Part shown: piece after piece, positions 48,794 through 59,568 of the stretch
Position numbering within the stretch: the stretch's first letter is position 1
Layout: each line of letters opens with the position of its first letter
Assembly (NCBI GenBank): GCA_947165275.1
Contig: CAMUZQ010000001.1
Location: 42,278-106,277 of the forward strand
From: an uncultured Lachnospiraceae bacterium
GTDB taxonomy: Bacteria > Bacillota > Clostridia > Lachnospirales > Lachnospiraceae
Direction of reading: 5' to 3'
Length of the DNA stretch: 64,000 nucleotides
The notes under the pieces: generated by a model
The model's database searches: none
What the model saw: the letters and a program-made list of their open reading frames with translations, nothing else
Told to the model about the DNA's origin: nothing
Program-made: the position numbers and the translations under genes

Positions 48794-50725
48794 ATGAGAA
48801 CTGTTTTATTTAAAGCGTCATCCACGTTTATTAACTTTACTGCGATGGTAATGGAGGAACTGTATTTTAGTGAATGCCATAGGATTCTGGTTTTAAGCCA
48901 TGAGATATATCAAGGATATAAAGAAGAGGTTGTTAGTTTAGGCTTTTTTGATGAAGTACATGTCATATACGAAGGTGATAAAAGTTTAAATGCTGTAGAG
49001 CATACACTAGACAACTTATTTGATCAACTGCCTACGATTGATGATTACTTCATGAACACTTTCAGTGATTGTTATAGTATTGCGATTGCGTACAAGTTAA
49101 TGGGCAAGGCAAAGCTCCACTTGTATCCTGAAGGTGGATCGTGCATAAGGATCGATAAGGTCTTAGAGTGGCTGATGACAAAAAGTGATACATACAGCAA
49201 GGATCCTGTTAGAAAAGTTTTTTTTGAAAAATATCCATTGGATCTTTCGATTTTTGATTATTCATGGGTTTATGATAGTAATACCCCACAAGGGGAGTTG
49301 GATGATAGAAAAAGAGTAATTGAAATAAGAGAACTTGAAAACAAAAACAATTACGGGGAGATACTAAAAAGATTAAATGCCTTGTTTAAATATAGTTCGG
49401 TTGATGATATTGAAGTATGTTTGTTGGATACTTTTGAACCACAAGATGACGCGATCGAATATTCCATTGAAAAAGAAATATTGGATGTGTTGTTTAGGAA
49501 GATTAGACATTACGGGTTCTATGTAAAGCCAAGATATCCAGGTGCAAGGATGCTTCCGTACGCTAAGTTTAAATATGGAGAGTATGGGGTTAAAGTATTA
49601 GATGCCGCAGATGTTCCGTGGGAGTTGATCTTTTTGAATATTTTGGCATCAAAATCACGAGAGCTAACGATAATAACGCTTCAATTGGAAGGTACATATA
49701 TTATGACATCGTTAGCTATGGTGCCTACGGATTTTCAACTAAATATCGTAACATTAAATAAAATCGAATTCCCGTATTACAATAAATATTTTAAGGCATC
49801 ATATGATTTGAACTATGAATATTTTAGTCAAGCAATAAAAAAAGAGAATGTAAAAACAATAATGCCAGAAGATATTAATGCGCTTGCAAAGATTGATTTG
49901 TTCAGTGGGGAGATTAGTAATAGTTCAAGCTTGAATGATATAAAGTTGCCTCCAGAAAGCAGATATTTTAGCAGAATGGGTAATTTAGTAACAGAATCGG
50001 TTTTATTTGATGAAGATATCACATTCATAGCTAAATCGTATATTAATTTTATCGAAGATAGTATATCGGTATGTTTTGAAATTGATAGAACAGTAGAATC
50101 TAACAAACTGATCTGGAAGCCTTCAGCAAATGGAATTTTTACTAGAATTGAGAATATAAAGGCTGTTCTGTATGATTCGAATGGTATTGAGCATGAATAT
50201 AGTTTAGGTGATAAAGACATTCAAGATGGTGAAATCAGATTTGAAACAGCGCATAGTGGGCTTTGTAAAAAACTAGTAATTACCGGCAATGCGTTTATTT
50301 ATAAAAAAGTATGCAATCTTTATGATGAGTTTTATATTCTGAAATGGCAGGAAGCTTTCTGGAGAAAGATGTATGTACTAAAAGATAAGCTAGAGTCTTT
50401 AAAAAAATCTAAATTCGTCGAGTCAAATGAGATGGTATGGATTTATGGATGGACAGACATGGGGATAAAACTTGGCAATCTATTGAAAGACATAGGAGTA
50501 CAAGTAGTATATGTAAGTACTTATGGCAACGAAGGGTATTATGACGGAAGAAGTGATATAACGATTGCTCAGGCATCTGAGTTGTATGGCTTTCCAAATA
50601 GAATTGTTGTAATTCCGTTGCGTTCTTATGAAGTAATTATGACATCCTTAAAAAATGAATATAAGAATGTAGCTTTAAAAGTTGAGACGTTCTTGAATAT
50701 GATGATGTCATATGTGAATTCATAA
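48794..50725 (+). CDS. Large protein with polysialyltransferase-like glycosyltransferase region and a C-terminal Rossmann-like module
   Basis: KLHLYPEGGSC…YGFYVKPRYPG; C-terminal MVWIYGWTDMGIKLGNLLKDIGVQVVYVS. Confidence 0.6.
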   Translation: MRTVLFKASSTFINFTAMVMEELYFSECHRILVLSHEIYQGYKEEVVSLGFFDEVHVIYEGDKSLNAVEHTLDNLFDQLPTIDDYFMNTFSDCYSIAIAYKLMGKAKLHLYPEGGSCIRIDKVLEWLMTKSDTYSKDPVRKVFFEKYPLDLSIFDYSWVYDSNTPQGELDDRKRVIEIRELENKNNYGEILKRLNALFKYSSVDDIEVCLLDTFEPQDDAIEYSIEKEILDVLFRKIRHYGFYVKPRYPGARMLPYAKFKYGEYGVKVLDAADVPWELIFLNILASKSRELTIITLQLEGTYIMTSLAMVPTDFQLNIVTLNKIEFPYYNKYFKASYDLNYEYFSQAIKKENVKTIMPEDINALAKIDLFSGEISNSSSLNDIKLPPESRYFSRMGNLVTESVLFDEDITFIAKSYINFIEDSISVCFEIDRTVESNKLIWKPSANGIFTRIENIKAVLYDSNGIEHEYSLGDKDIQDGEIRFETAHSGLCKKLVITGNAFIYKKVCNLYDEFYILKWQEAFWRKMYVLKDKLESLKKSKFVESNEMVWIYGWTDMGIKLGNLLKDIGVQVVYVSTYGNEGYYDGRSDITIAQASELYGFPNRIVVIPLRSYEVIMTSLKNEYKNVALKVETFLNMMMSYVNS

Positions 50726-50781
50726 TCAAATTCGAGTTTGGTGCCGATTATGAGATTTGAATAATAGACGAGGTTATAAAA

Positions 50782-51858
50782 ATGAATTGTATAAATATGG
50801 AGCATATTTCATATTCGTGTACGGGCAAAGAATTGTGGTTTGTTCTGGGAACGATTAATGCTGTCGCCAAAGTTAATGTAGAGGACAGAACGATAGAGTT
50901 GGAAAGAATGCTGCCTTCAATCAGCGGAAAATTTGAAGAACACCGTGCGGTCATAAAAAACGATAATTCTTTGTATGTAATACCGTTTAATGCAGCAAGT
51001 ATTGTCGTGTATTCTGGTGACAATGAAATTAGACTTATTAATTTAAATGAGAATGGTGATATTAAAGCTGTAGGTGGTTTTATAAGAAACCAGCATATGT
51101 ATATGTTTGGTTCCAGTGATATCATTTATAAAGTTGATTTAGATAACGGAGAACATAATAAGATAGATTGTCGTAGTATGGCAGATAAGAATCATTTTTC
51201 TGATTTCTTTTGGACGGACTATACCCTGAATGAGTTAGATGCTTACTTACCACTATCAGGAAGTAATGGAGTGATTCGTCTGGATGCTAATGATGGAGTT
51301 TCATTCATAAGCCTCGGTGAGAAAAGAGAAAAATGGGCCAATGATAACATTATATTGAAAGATCAGAAGTTTTATGCCTTATACAAGGATGAAGAAGGAC
51401 GGTATTATTCCAGTATTTATGCATTAAATGGTGAAACTATTAATAGGAATGAGGTCATCATTGATAGGGATATAGATATTTATCCATATACAAAGGCGTA
51501 TATGCATAATGATCAATGGCTTATCCTCCCATATAGATATACAAATGTTTCCAGAGTGAGTGTTAAGGGGGGAGTAGTAAAAGATCTTGAGTATAAAAAG
51601 GTTAATGAGGGCGACGTGAAAAGGCTTTTTAATGCGTATAGCATTATTGATGGAATCCTGTATTCAGTAGACCATCTGTCAGGAAATCTTTTGTCTGTGA
51701 ACTTGGAATCTATGAAGACAGAGGTTGTAGAATTATCTATGCCGGAAAAGAGTAATAACTATCTACGGAATTTGACAGAGGGGCATACCTCAGTATTTAC
51801 AAGTGAATTAGAACGGTTTTTAACACTTGGTGATTTCATGAACTATGTTGCAAATTAA
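50782..51858 (+). CDS. Hypothetical protein, possible beta-propeller-like repeat protein
   Basis: 358-aa ORF; recurring short strands (ELWFVLGTINAVAKVNVEDRTIEL; SLYVIPFNAASIVVYSGDNEIRLINL; HMYMFGSSDIIYKVDLDNGEH). Confidence 0.55.
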   Translation: MNCINMEHISYSCTGKELWFVLGTINAVAKVNVEDRTIELERMLPSISGKFEEHRAVIKNDNSLYVIPFNAASIVVYSGDNEIRLINLNENGDIKAVGGFIRNQHMYMFGSSDIIYKVDLDNGEHNKIDCRSMADKNHFSDFFWTDYTLNELDAYLPLSGSNGVIRLDANDGVSFISLGEKREKWANDNIILKDQKFYALYKDEEGRYYSSIYALNGETINRNEVIIDRDIDIYPYTKAYMHNDQWLILPYRYTNVSRVSVKGGVVKDLEYKKVNEGDVKRLFNAYSIIDGILYSVDHLSGNLLSVNLESMKTEVVELSMPEKSNNYLRNLTEGHTSVFTSELERFLTLGDFMNYVAN

Positions 51859-51950
51859 ACTCTGGTCAGGATGATACGACAACAATCCTGACTTAAGCAT
51901 ATAAAAAAGCAAAAAACGATAAATCTATTGTAAAGGACAGGGAGGAAACC

Positions 51951-53105
51951 ATGAGTTCAACAAAAAAAACAATTCCGCTATTTAAGGTGTACATGTCTGA
52001 GGATGTCGATAAGCCTTTGCTTGAGACTATTCATAGTGGATGGATCGGTGAAGGACCGAAAGTAGAAGAATTTGAAAATGATCTGAAGGAATACTTCAAA
52101 AATCCTTATGTTGTTACAGTCAATAATGGTACAGCTGCATTGCATCTTGCTTATCACATGTCCTTATACCCGGACACACCAAAAACTGCGCATGTTAATA
52201 CAGATGCAGAAATAATCACAACAGCCATTACTTGCACTGCAACAAATACCCCGATTATTGCGAACGGTGCAAGGATAGTATGGGCTGATGCTGATCCTTT
52301 GACAGGTAATTTGGATCCTGTGGATGTCGAGAGAAAGATTACAAAGAATACAAAGGCAATTGTAATGGTTCATTGGGGAGGTAATCCATGTTTAATTGAT
52401 GAGATAAACGAAATCGCCCATAAGTATGGAATCAAAACAGTTGAAGATAATGCGCATGGAATAGCGATGAGATATAAGGGAAAGCCTTGTGGTAGTGACA
52501 GCGACTATACTTGTATTTCACTGCAGGCTATTAAGAATATTACCAGCATAGATGGAGGAATTCTTATGACAAAAGACAAGAGTTCCTATGAGAGAGCTAT
52601 GCTGCTCAGATGGTATGGAATAGACAGAACAAGACGAGAGGGTGTTGATCTTAGGTGTGAGATAGATGTATCTGAAGCCGGATATAAATTTCATATGAAT
52701 GATATTTGCGCGCTTGTGGGTAATGCAAATTTCAAGCATATGAATGAGATCGTTAGTATTAATCGTGATAATGCTGCATTCTATAATAAAGTATTTGCAG
52801 ACTGCGATAAGATCACCCTGACCCCGGAGAACCCTGACGGAGAAGCTTCATATTGGTTGTATACATTCCATGTGAACAATAGGGATGAGGTAATGAAGCA
52901 GCTTAACGAATCAGGTATTATGGCGTCTAAGGTACACGCAAGGAATGATACACATTCTATGTTTAATGAATACAGAACTGAACTGCCTGGAGCGGAAAAA
53001 TTCAATGCAACACATCTTTGCATCCCAGTAGGCTGGTGGGTTACTAAAGAGGATAGAGAGTATATTGCAGACACTGTTCTTAAGGTTGTTGGGAAGTATG
53101 CATAG
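51951..53105 (+). CDS. DegT/DnrJ/EryC1/StrS family aminotransferase
   Basis: IGEGPKVEEFENDLKEYFKNPYVVTVNNGTAALHLA; CISLQAIKNITSIDGGILMTKD. Confidence 0.92.
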   Translation: MSSTKKTIPLFKVYMSEDVDKPLLETIHSGWIGEGPKVEEFENDLKEYFKNPYVVTVNNGTAALHLAYHMSLYPDTPKTAHVNTDAEIITTAITCTATNTPIIANGARIVWADADPLTGNLDPVDVERKITKNTKAIVMVHWGGNPCLIDEINEIAHKYGIKTVEDNAHGIAMRYKGKPCGSDSDYTCISLQAIKNITSIDGGILMTKDKSSYERAMLLRWYGIDRTRREGVDLRCEIDVSEAGYKFHMNDICALVGNANFKHMNEIVSINRDNAAFYNKVFADCDKITLTPENPDGEASYWLYTFHVNNRDEVMKQLNESGIMASKVHARNDTHSMFNEYRTELPGAEKFNATHLCIPVGWWVTKEDREYIADTVLKVVGKYA

Positions 53106-53134
53106 TTGTTTTTAATGAGGCTTCTGATTTATAG

Positions 53135-54448
53135 ATGGATCATAAGAAGAAACGGATTGTCATATGGGGGATAGGCAAATACGGCAGATTCCTACACAGA
53201 CTAATCACGGATACATATTCTGATAGATATAGTGTAATAGGCTTTGCTGACAGGAAATATGAAGTTTTGAATTCATCAAATTCAGCTGATGTTGGAGAGA
53301 TGGAAAAGAAAAGAATTCTTGGTTACAGCGAGCTTAAGTATCTGACTGATGAAGGCTGTATCGATGGTGTTGTGATTGGAATTCTAGACTTGATGGAAAG
53401 GAAGAAGGTAGAAGATCTTCTTTCTGTTATGGGAATTCAAGTTTTAGACTCCCGATGTCTTGGATTGGTGTCTGCATCCCAAATATGCGATAAAAGGACG
53501 AATTGCATATTCAACGAAACGAATATTAATATATATGCACTGAGTGATGTTAATATTGTCTCATTCGCTGATTGGAATGAGGACGCATCTATCTCATATG
53601 CGTGTGATGATTCTGGGAATATAATTCTGGAGTCGGATCGGTATTTGGGACTAAGTAATCATCCTTTATACAACATTGGGATGGTAGAAAGACAAAACAC
53701 AAAGACAACTCAATTTATCGACAAAGCGGTGTCACTTCTGACTTGGGGATCCGATTTTAATTATGGGCATTTTATTTTTTCGTGCTTAAGTAAGATCCAT
53801 GTTCTTGAGAATAATAACTATGATGGATGTTATTTGATATATGACAAACCATTTATCAGGGAATGGATAAATATCGTATGCAGATCATATCAAATATCAG
53901 AAGATAGATTTGTTTGGATTAAGCCAGAAAAAGCAGAATTGATAATGCATATTGGTGAGTTTTACTGCACGGATAATATTATTGATTCCGGAAAGATAAA
54001 TGCTGAAATTCTTAATGAGATAGCCGAAAAGATATTATTGAATGGCATATGTAATGATCGAGATAAATCGAAGAGGCTTTATCTAAAAAGAGCCGGTAGC
54101 CGAAAACTAATCGGTGGAGAGGAATTACTGGAGCAATATGGGTTTGAAGTTTTCAGACCAGAAGAATACAGCATAGAGGATCAAATACGGACTATCCATT
54201 CAGCTGATATTGTTGCGGCCGAACACGGAGCAGCTGTCGCTAACTGTTTATTTATGAAAAAGGGGAGTGCTCTTATTGAGACTTTTGGCGCAGGGTTTGT
54301 AGATGCTTTTTTCGTAGAAATGGCCAAGGTAAGAGGAGTGCGGTATCGCATGCTGGTTTCACAAAAAGAATATGGTGATTATAACTTTGAAGATGATTAT
54401 GGTATAAACCCATCATTGCTACAGATGACGATTGAGGAGATTCTTTAA
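53135..54448 (+). CDS. N-terminal Rossmann-like module plus GT61/DUF563-like glycosyltransferase
   Basis: RIVIWGIGKYGRFLHRL; AAEHGAAVANCLFMKKGSALIETFG. Confidence 0.78.
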   Translation: MDHKKKRIVIWGIGKYGRFLHRLITDTYSDRYSVIGFADRKYEVLNSSNSADVGEMEKKRILGYSELKYLTDEGCIDGVVIGILDLMERKKVEDLLSVMGIQVLDSRCLGLVSASQICDKRTNCIFNETNINIYALSDVNIVSFADWNEDASISYACDDSGNIILESDRYLGLSNHPLYNIGMVERQNTKTTQFIDKAVSLLTWGSDFNYGHFIFSCLSKIHVLENNNYDGCYLIYDKPFIREWINIVCRSYQISEDRFVWIKPEKAELIMHIGEFYCTDNIIDSGKINAEILNEIAEKILLNGICNDRDKSKRLYLKRAGSRKLIGGEELLEQYGFEVFRPEEYSIEDQIRTIHSADIVAAEHGAAVANCLFMKKGSALIETFGAGFVDAFFVEMAKVRGVRYRMLVSQKEYGDYNFEDDYGINPSLLQMTIEEIL

Positions 54449-55662
54449 TGATAAAAGCCTTAGTATATGGAGCGGGTAATAATTGCGAAGCTCTTCTTTC
54501 GAATAAGGACAAGCTTGTTGATATTGAAATTGTTGGAATAGTGGACAGGAACAAAGCAGGGGATGAGATTGAAGGAATAAAAATATTTCCTATAGATAGT
54601 ATTGCCGATTTCGAGATTGATCAGATAATTATAACACCCAAGAATAATTCAGCCATCGTAACAGATTTGGAGGAAAAGTACAGTGTAAAAAGGGAAGATA
54701 TGATTTGTCCAGGAGATATTAATAGCAAATATATTCTTCCATATATTAAAGAAACGAAAAATGTATTTTTGACTATAGGTAAATATGGAACCTGCTTTGA
54801 ATATGTATTCAGACCGCTTGAAGAAAAGGGAGTAGTTTCGTTTCTTCGTCTTTTAGATGCTGAAGAAAACGTATGTATCGGATGCGGAGATGAATATAAA
54901 AGACTGATAATTGTATTGAGCGATGACGTTATTTGCTTTGAAAAAAACAATACTATTTCGTTTATAAAAGAGAAATTTGTTGGCACTGAGTTTTTTGTCT
55001 GGTTTTGTAACCCATGTGATGATATCAGGTTTGGAATTCCTGAGCTGATGCATGAGTATGGGGGAATGGCTGAAGTAAGAAAAAGATTTGAATATTGTTA
55101 CACGTACCATAAAGCAGATGCTATTCGATATGGCTTATATTATTATCCTCAATTTTTTTCAGATTATAAGAAAGAGCATTTCGAAAAGAAGCCTACATCG
55201 GATGTGTTTTTTATTGGCAATGCAAAGAAAAGACTTTCTATGATTCATGATGCTTACAAGTTGTTCACGAAAGCAGGAGTAACATGCGCCTTTTATGTCT
55301 TTGGCGTACCGGAAGAAGACCGTATATCAGGTGAAGGTATATATTATTTAAGCCAGTATATGGACTATGAAAAAACACTAGAGCTACTTTCGGATTGCAG
55401 ATGTTTACTTGAAATATGTGAAGAAGGCGACGAAACCTCATATAGGTATGCGGAGTCGGTTGTATTAAACAAAAAGATAATTGTTAATGATCCTGATGTC
55501 AGATATAAGAAGTATTATAATCCACAAAACGTATTTATATATAGGGATGTCTTAGACATAGATCCTGAATGGATAAAGGGAGATTTGGTGGATTATGGAT
55601 ATGAGGGCGATTTCGAGACAGAGTACTATTTTGATAAGATGATTGGAGCGTTGAAAAGTTGA
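54448..55662 (+). CDS. N-terminal Rossmann-like module plus CgeB-like putative glycosyltransferase
   Basis: IKALVYGAGNNCEALLSNK; DVFFIGNAKKRLSMIHDAYKLF…ICEEGDETSYRYAESVVLNKKIIVND. Confidence 0.65.
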   Translation: MIKALVYGAGNNCEALLSNKDKLVDIEIVGIVDRNKAGDEIEGIKIFPIDSIADFEIDQIIITPKNNSAIVTDLEEKYSVKREDMICPGDINSKYILPYIKETKNVFLTIGKYGTCFEYVFRPLEEKGVVSFLRLLDAEENVCIGCGDEYKRLIIVLSDDVICFEKNNTISFIKEKFVGTEFFVWFCNPCDDIRFGIPELMHEYGGMAEVRKRFEYCYTYHKADAIRYGLYYYPQFFSDYKKEHFEKKPTSDVFFIGNAKKRLSMIHDAYKLFTKAGVTCAFYVFGVPEEDRISGEGIYYLSQYMDYEKTLELLSDCRCLLEICEEGDETSYRYAESVVLNKKIIVNDPDVRYKKYYNPQNVFIYRDVLDIDPEWIKGDLVDYGYEGDFETEYYFDKMIGALKS

Positions 55663-57218
55663 GAAATATAGTGTTAGTTCATCTGGAGAGCTTAAATACT
55701 CTTAATTACAGACTGAACAAAGAGTATTTTCCGATAATACAGCATATAGAGAGTCAATCAGTTTCTTTCTCGAAGTATTATTCTACTGCAACATCTACTC
55801 TTATGGTTCTTGGAGATATTGCATATGGGCGAGAGTATATAAATGAACCTTTTAGAGCTATGGATTGGAAAAGAGAGTGCCCCGTAGCAAATGATTCAAT
55901 TTTTGATAGATTAGAACATATGGGGTATAGCGTTTCGGCATTAGATTTTCCGCCGAATGGTGTTGATGTGGGTTGTATGAATGATAATGATTTTATTGGG
56001 AAAAAAACTCGATTGGAGGAGTTCCGCTCAATAGAGGATTATCATGTGAGGATAAACTCTGTCCTTAGCGGAGATAAGCCATTTGTATTATGGCTTTGCA
56101 ACTTTATAAGTCATATTGACTTCAACCAATATGCTTCGACTAAAAATGATGGACTATCTCGTTGGAGCGAAGGGTATAAAGCTTTTGACAAGGAAATTGC
56201 GTATATATGGGATTTGTTATCGGATCAAGGATTGTTAGAGAATACGAGTGTGGTTTTTTATGGGGATCATGGAGATGATATTTATTCGCACGGCATGTGT
56301 GGAGGGCTTACGCATGCAATCTTGCCATATGAACACATGATTCATACCCCCTTGTTTATATATGATTGTCGATTTGCGGCAGAAAACATAGATAGTGTGA
56401 TTTCGTCAAAAGACATAGGGGATATTATTATATCTATTATAGAGAGTGAAGCAAAGGGTGAGAATGATAGTTTTTCAACGATGATAAACTATCCCAAAGC
56501 TGAATATGCTTATGCCAGAAATATGTTCGCAGGACAGAGAGTTAGAGAAAAGTCTTTCGATAAAGGTTATTCTGTGACAGATGGGGAATATCAACTTGTA
56601 GTAAGCAGCAAAGGATTAGCTATGTACAAGACAGATATGGATCCTATGTGTCATAACAATTTATTAAGGTACTTTGAAATCTTAGACAATAATTCCTTAC
56701 AGAAAAAGAATGTTCCATTTAGGTTTCATTTCAAATACCTTATGGACAATGGAGCTTATGACATAATAATTAGAGAGTATCAAGTCCTTTTGCCTCTATT
56801 GAAGGACTATGTAGATTTCATTTATAAAAAGGGCGGATGTGAAAACAGAGAGTATGAGATGAGTTTTAATCGTGTGTCCAGCATTGTAAATAATCTTGAC
56901 GTGGCAGAGAATGACGAATACCCTGAGTTCGATTTATTCCAGACATATTTTGCTGATAAAAAAGTAATCCTATATGGTGCGGGTAACTATGGAAGATACT
57001 GCTTTGATAAGATAAAGGACAAATGTAATGTCGTTGCTTGGGTAGATAAAGATTATAAAAACATACACGATATTTCAAATTATATGGTGACATCTCCAGA
57101 TTCTCTTAATGGAATGGAGTATGATGTGTTTTATATTGCCCTTACAAGCGGGAAATTAATGCAGGAAGTATACAATGAGGCAGTTCAAAAAGGTATAGAT
57201 AGGGACAAAATCATTTGA
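55659..57218 (+). CDS. Sulfatase/phosphoglycerol-transferase-like enzyme with C-terminal Rossmann-like module
   Basis: NIVLVHLESLNT; VVFYGDHGDDIYSHG; C-terminal KKVILYGAGNYGRYCFDKIKDKCNVVAWVDKDYK. Confidence 0.78.
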   Translation: MRNIVLVHLESLNTLNYRLNKEYFPIIQHIESQSVSFSKYYSTATSTLMVLGDIAYGREYINEPFRAMDWKRECPVANDSIFDRLEHMGYSVSALDFPPNGVDVGCMNDNDFIGKKTRLEEFRSIEDYHVRINSVLSGDKPFVLWLCNFISHIDFNQYASTKNDGLSRWSEGYKAFDKEIAYIWDLLSDQGLLENTSVVFYGDHGDDIYSHGMCGGLTHAILPYEHMIHTPLFIYDCRFAAENIDSVISSKDIGDIIISIIESEAKGENDSFSTMINYPKAEYAYARNMFAGQRVREKSFDKGYSVTDGEYQLVVSSKGLAMYKTDMDPMCHNNLLRYFEILDNNSLQKKNVPFRFHFKYLMDNGAYDIIIREYQVLLPLLKDYVDFIYKKGGCENREYEMSFNRVSSIVNNLDVAENDEYPEFDLFQTYFADKKVILYGAGNYGRYCFDKIKDKCNVVAWVDKDYKNIHDISNYMVTSPDSLNGMEYDVFYIALTSGKLMQEVYNEAVQKGIDRDKII

Positions 57219-57219
57219 T

Positions 57220-58419
57220 ATGGGCTTTTATATTAAATCATCAAAGTTTCATGAGGGAAAACATAAGCTAGTAAAAAAAAAGATTGTTGTAGTTGCCTGT
57301 TTATATTATGAAAGCAACCTCAAATATTATTGTAAATATTTAAAGAGAATTCCGGATTATATCGATTTACTAATCATTTCTTCAAAAAAAAGTGTGCTCA
57401 AAGAATCTGCAAGTATATTAGATTCTGAAAAACACAATATTAAATACATTGAAAAGAAAAACAGAGGAAGAGATGTTAGCGCGCTACTTGTAGTTGCAAG
57501 AAAATATATATCTGAATACGATTATTTTTGTTTTATACATGATAAGTCTCCAAACCATGAGTATTTATCAGAGGACATAGGATTATGGGTTGACAACATT
57601 TGGGATAGCATGCTGGCATCTGAGTGTTATATAGAAAACGTTATTCAACTGTTTGAAGAGAATGAAAAACTTGGTGCAGTATTTCCACCTGGACCCATTG
57701 GAGAATCATTAAGACCTTGGTTTGAAGATTCTTGGTTTTCAAATTATACAAACACAGTTATGTTAGCTGAAAAGCTTGGATTATCTGTTCCGATTGAAAG
57801 AAGAGACTTTGTTGTCAGTTTGGGAACAGTCCTTTGGGGAAGAACGATAGCATTTGATAAGCTTTTTTCTATTGATTGGGCCTATACTGATTTCCTAGAT
57901 GAACCGCTTCCCGCTGATGGTACAGTAAGTCATGCAATAGAGAGGATATTACATTACGTGGTAATCGATGCAGGATACGAGACTTCATACATTACGAATG
58001 AGAATTGCGCTGCGTTGCTTCTTGACAGATTTCTTTCGTATTCATCGTTGATGCATAGTGTAATAAAAGATGAGTTACCAGCTTTTAATATGCAGCAAGT
58101 ACGAGATGTGATTGAAAGAACTAAAGAGATAAAGGATTATGTAAGCAATCATAAAAACTTGTATATTTTCGGCGCTGGGGAATATGGAAAGTCGGCATTG
58201 AGGTTTTTGAGAAATAACAAGTTTAACGTTTCCGGTTTTTTAGTGACTCGAAATACTATAAATCAACCATATAAAGAGGATATTCCTGTAATAGAGTTAT
58301 CAGAATATAGACCTCAAAAAAATGATGGAATAATTGTAGCTGTTAGCATTGAAAAAATGCCTGACATAGAAAAAACACTAAAAATGTATAGTATTGAGGA
58401 TTATCTTTACGGATTCTAA
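57220..58419 (+). CDS. Rhamnan synthesis protein F-like glycosyltransferase with C-terminal Rossmann-like module
   Basis: IKYIEKKNRGRDVSALLVVARKYISEYDYFCFIHDKSPN; KNLYIFGAGEYGKSALRFLRNNKFNVSGF. Confidence 0.75.
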   Translation: MGFYIKSSKFHEGKHKLVKKKIVVVACLYYESNLKYYCKYLKRIPDYIDLLIISSKKSVLKESASILDSEKHNIKYIEKKNRGRDVSALLVVARKYISEYDYFCFIHDKSPNHEYLSEDIGLWVDNIWDSMLASECYIENVIQLFEENEKLGAVFPPGPIGESLRPWFEDSWFSNYTNTVMLAEKLGLSVPIERRDFVVSLGTVLWGRTIAFDKLFSIDWAYTDFLDEPLPADGTVSHAIERILHYVVIDAGYETSYITNENCAALLLDRFLSYSSLMHSVIKDELPAFNMQQVRDVIERTKEIKDYVSNHKNLYIFGAGEYGKSALRFLRNNKFNVSGFLVTRNTINQPYKEDIPVIELSEYRPQKNDGIIVAVSIEKMPDIEKTLKMYSIEDYLYGF

Positions 58420-58428
58420 GGGGATAAG

Positions 58429-59568
58429 ATGACAAATAATGAGCTTTTGAAACTAGTTAAAGATAAGAGTGTCATTATCCGTGGTTTTGGCATAATAGGC
58501 GAGTATCTTACCCGATTGCTATGTGAGAATCAGTTTTGTAGAGAGGTGCTTGTTTGCGATAGAAATTCACGTAAATCTAATGAACAAGGTAGCATTCCGT
58601 TGATAACTTATGATGAAGCTTTGGGCAGTAAGAGTTCATATGTTTATCTTATAGCAAGTTTCTATAGCAGAAGTATTATGACAGATGAACTTATAGAATC
58701 AGGAGTAGACCCTAATAGTATTATCTACGGGGTAACTGAAGAAGCCTGGCAATATTACTTAGAAGCCCAATCTAAGAAAAAAAGTACACCCCTAAAAAGA
58801 CTACAATTTGAAATTGATATTTCTATGCACTGCAATCTTGATTGCAATTGTTGCTCACAATTTGGCGCAATTTCAAAACCGGAGTTCGTTGATATTGATA
58901 GTATGGAGAGGAATTTTAAGCGGCTTGGGGAACTCTTTGGTGGTATGGCTGAGAGGATATATCTGATAGGCGGAGAGCCTTTATTGAATATAGATATTAT
59001 CCGTTGCATGGAGATAGCAAGGACGAGCTTTCCGTCTGGAAAGATTGATATTTTCACAAACGGAATATTACTGTTCTCTATGAGTAATAAATTTTGGGAT
59101 ACCTGTCGTAAATATGGCATTGGTTTGATTGTGACGAAATATCCCACAAAGATAGACTATGATAGTATGAAAGCTCTTGCGATGGATCATGATGTGAAAT
59201 TCGAGTTCTTTGGATCTTCAGAGGACTTTAAGTATATGACACCGCTTGGTCTTGATGTGGAAGGAAAGCAGGATGTCAATGAGAGTTTTGCTCTATGTCC
59301 CGAGGCGAATAATTGCATAAAGCTTAGGGATGGAAAGCTTTTTACCTGCACCAGACCGGCTGCAATTTATAAGTTTAATAATTTCTTTGAGAAAGATTTA
59401 TCAGTATCGGATGAGGACTCAATAGATATTTATAAGGCTAAGGATGGCCAGGAAATATTGGAATTCTTGAGTCATCCTATTCCATTTTGTCGCTATTGTG
59501 ATAATAAGTCTCACAGGGAAGCAAGAGAGTGGGGACACTCTAAGAAGGTGATAGAAGAATGGACGTAA
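58429..59568 (+). CDS. N-terminal Rossmann-like module plus radical SAM domain
   Basis: KSVIIRGFGIIGEYLTRLL; CNLDCNCCSQFG; IGGEPLLN; C-terminal CRYCDN. Confidence 0.83.
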   Translation: MTNNELLKLVKDKSVIIRGFGIIGEYLTRLLCENQFCREVLVCDRNSRKSNEQGSIPLITYDEALGSKSSYVYLIASFYSRSIMTDELIESGVDPNSIIYGVTEEAWQYYLEAQSKKKSTPLKRLQFEIDISMHCNLDCNCCSQFGAISKPEFVDIDSMERNFKRLGELFGGMAERIYLIGGEPLLNIDIIRCMEIARTSFPSGKIDIFTNGILLFSMSNKFWDTCRKYGIGLIVTKYPTKIDYDSMKALAMDHDVKFEFFGSSEDFKYMTPLGLDVEGKQDVNESFALCPEANNCIKLRDGKLFTCTRPAAIYKFNNFFEKDLSVSDEDSIDIYKAKDGQEILEFLSHPIPFCRYCDNKSHREAREWGHSKKVIEEWT

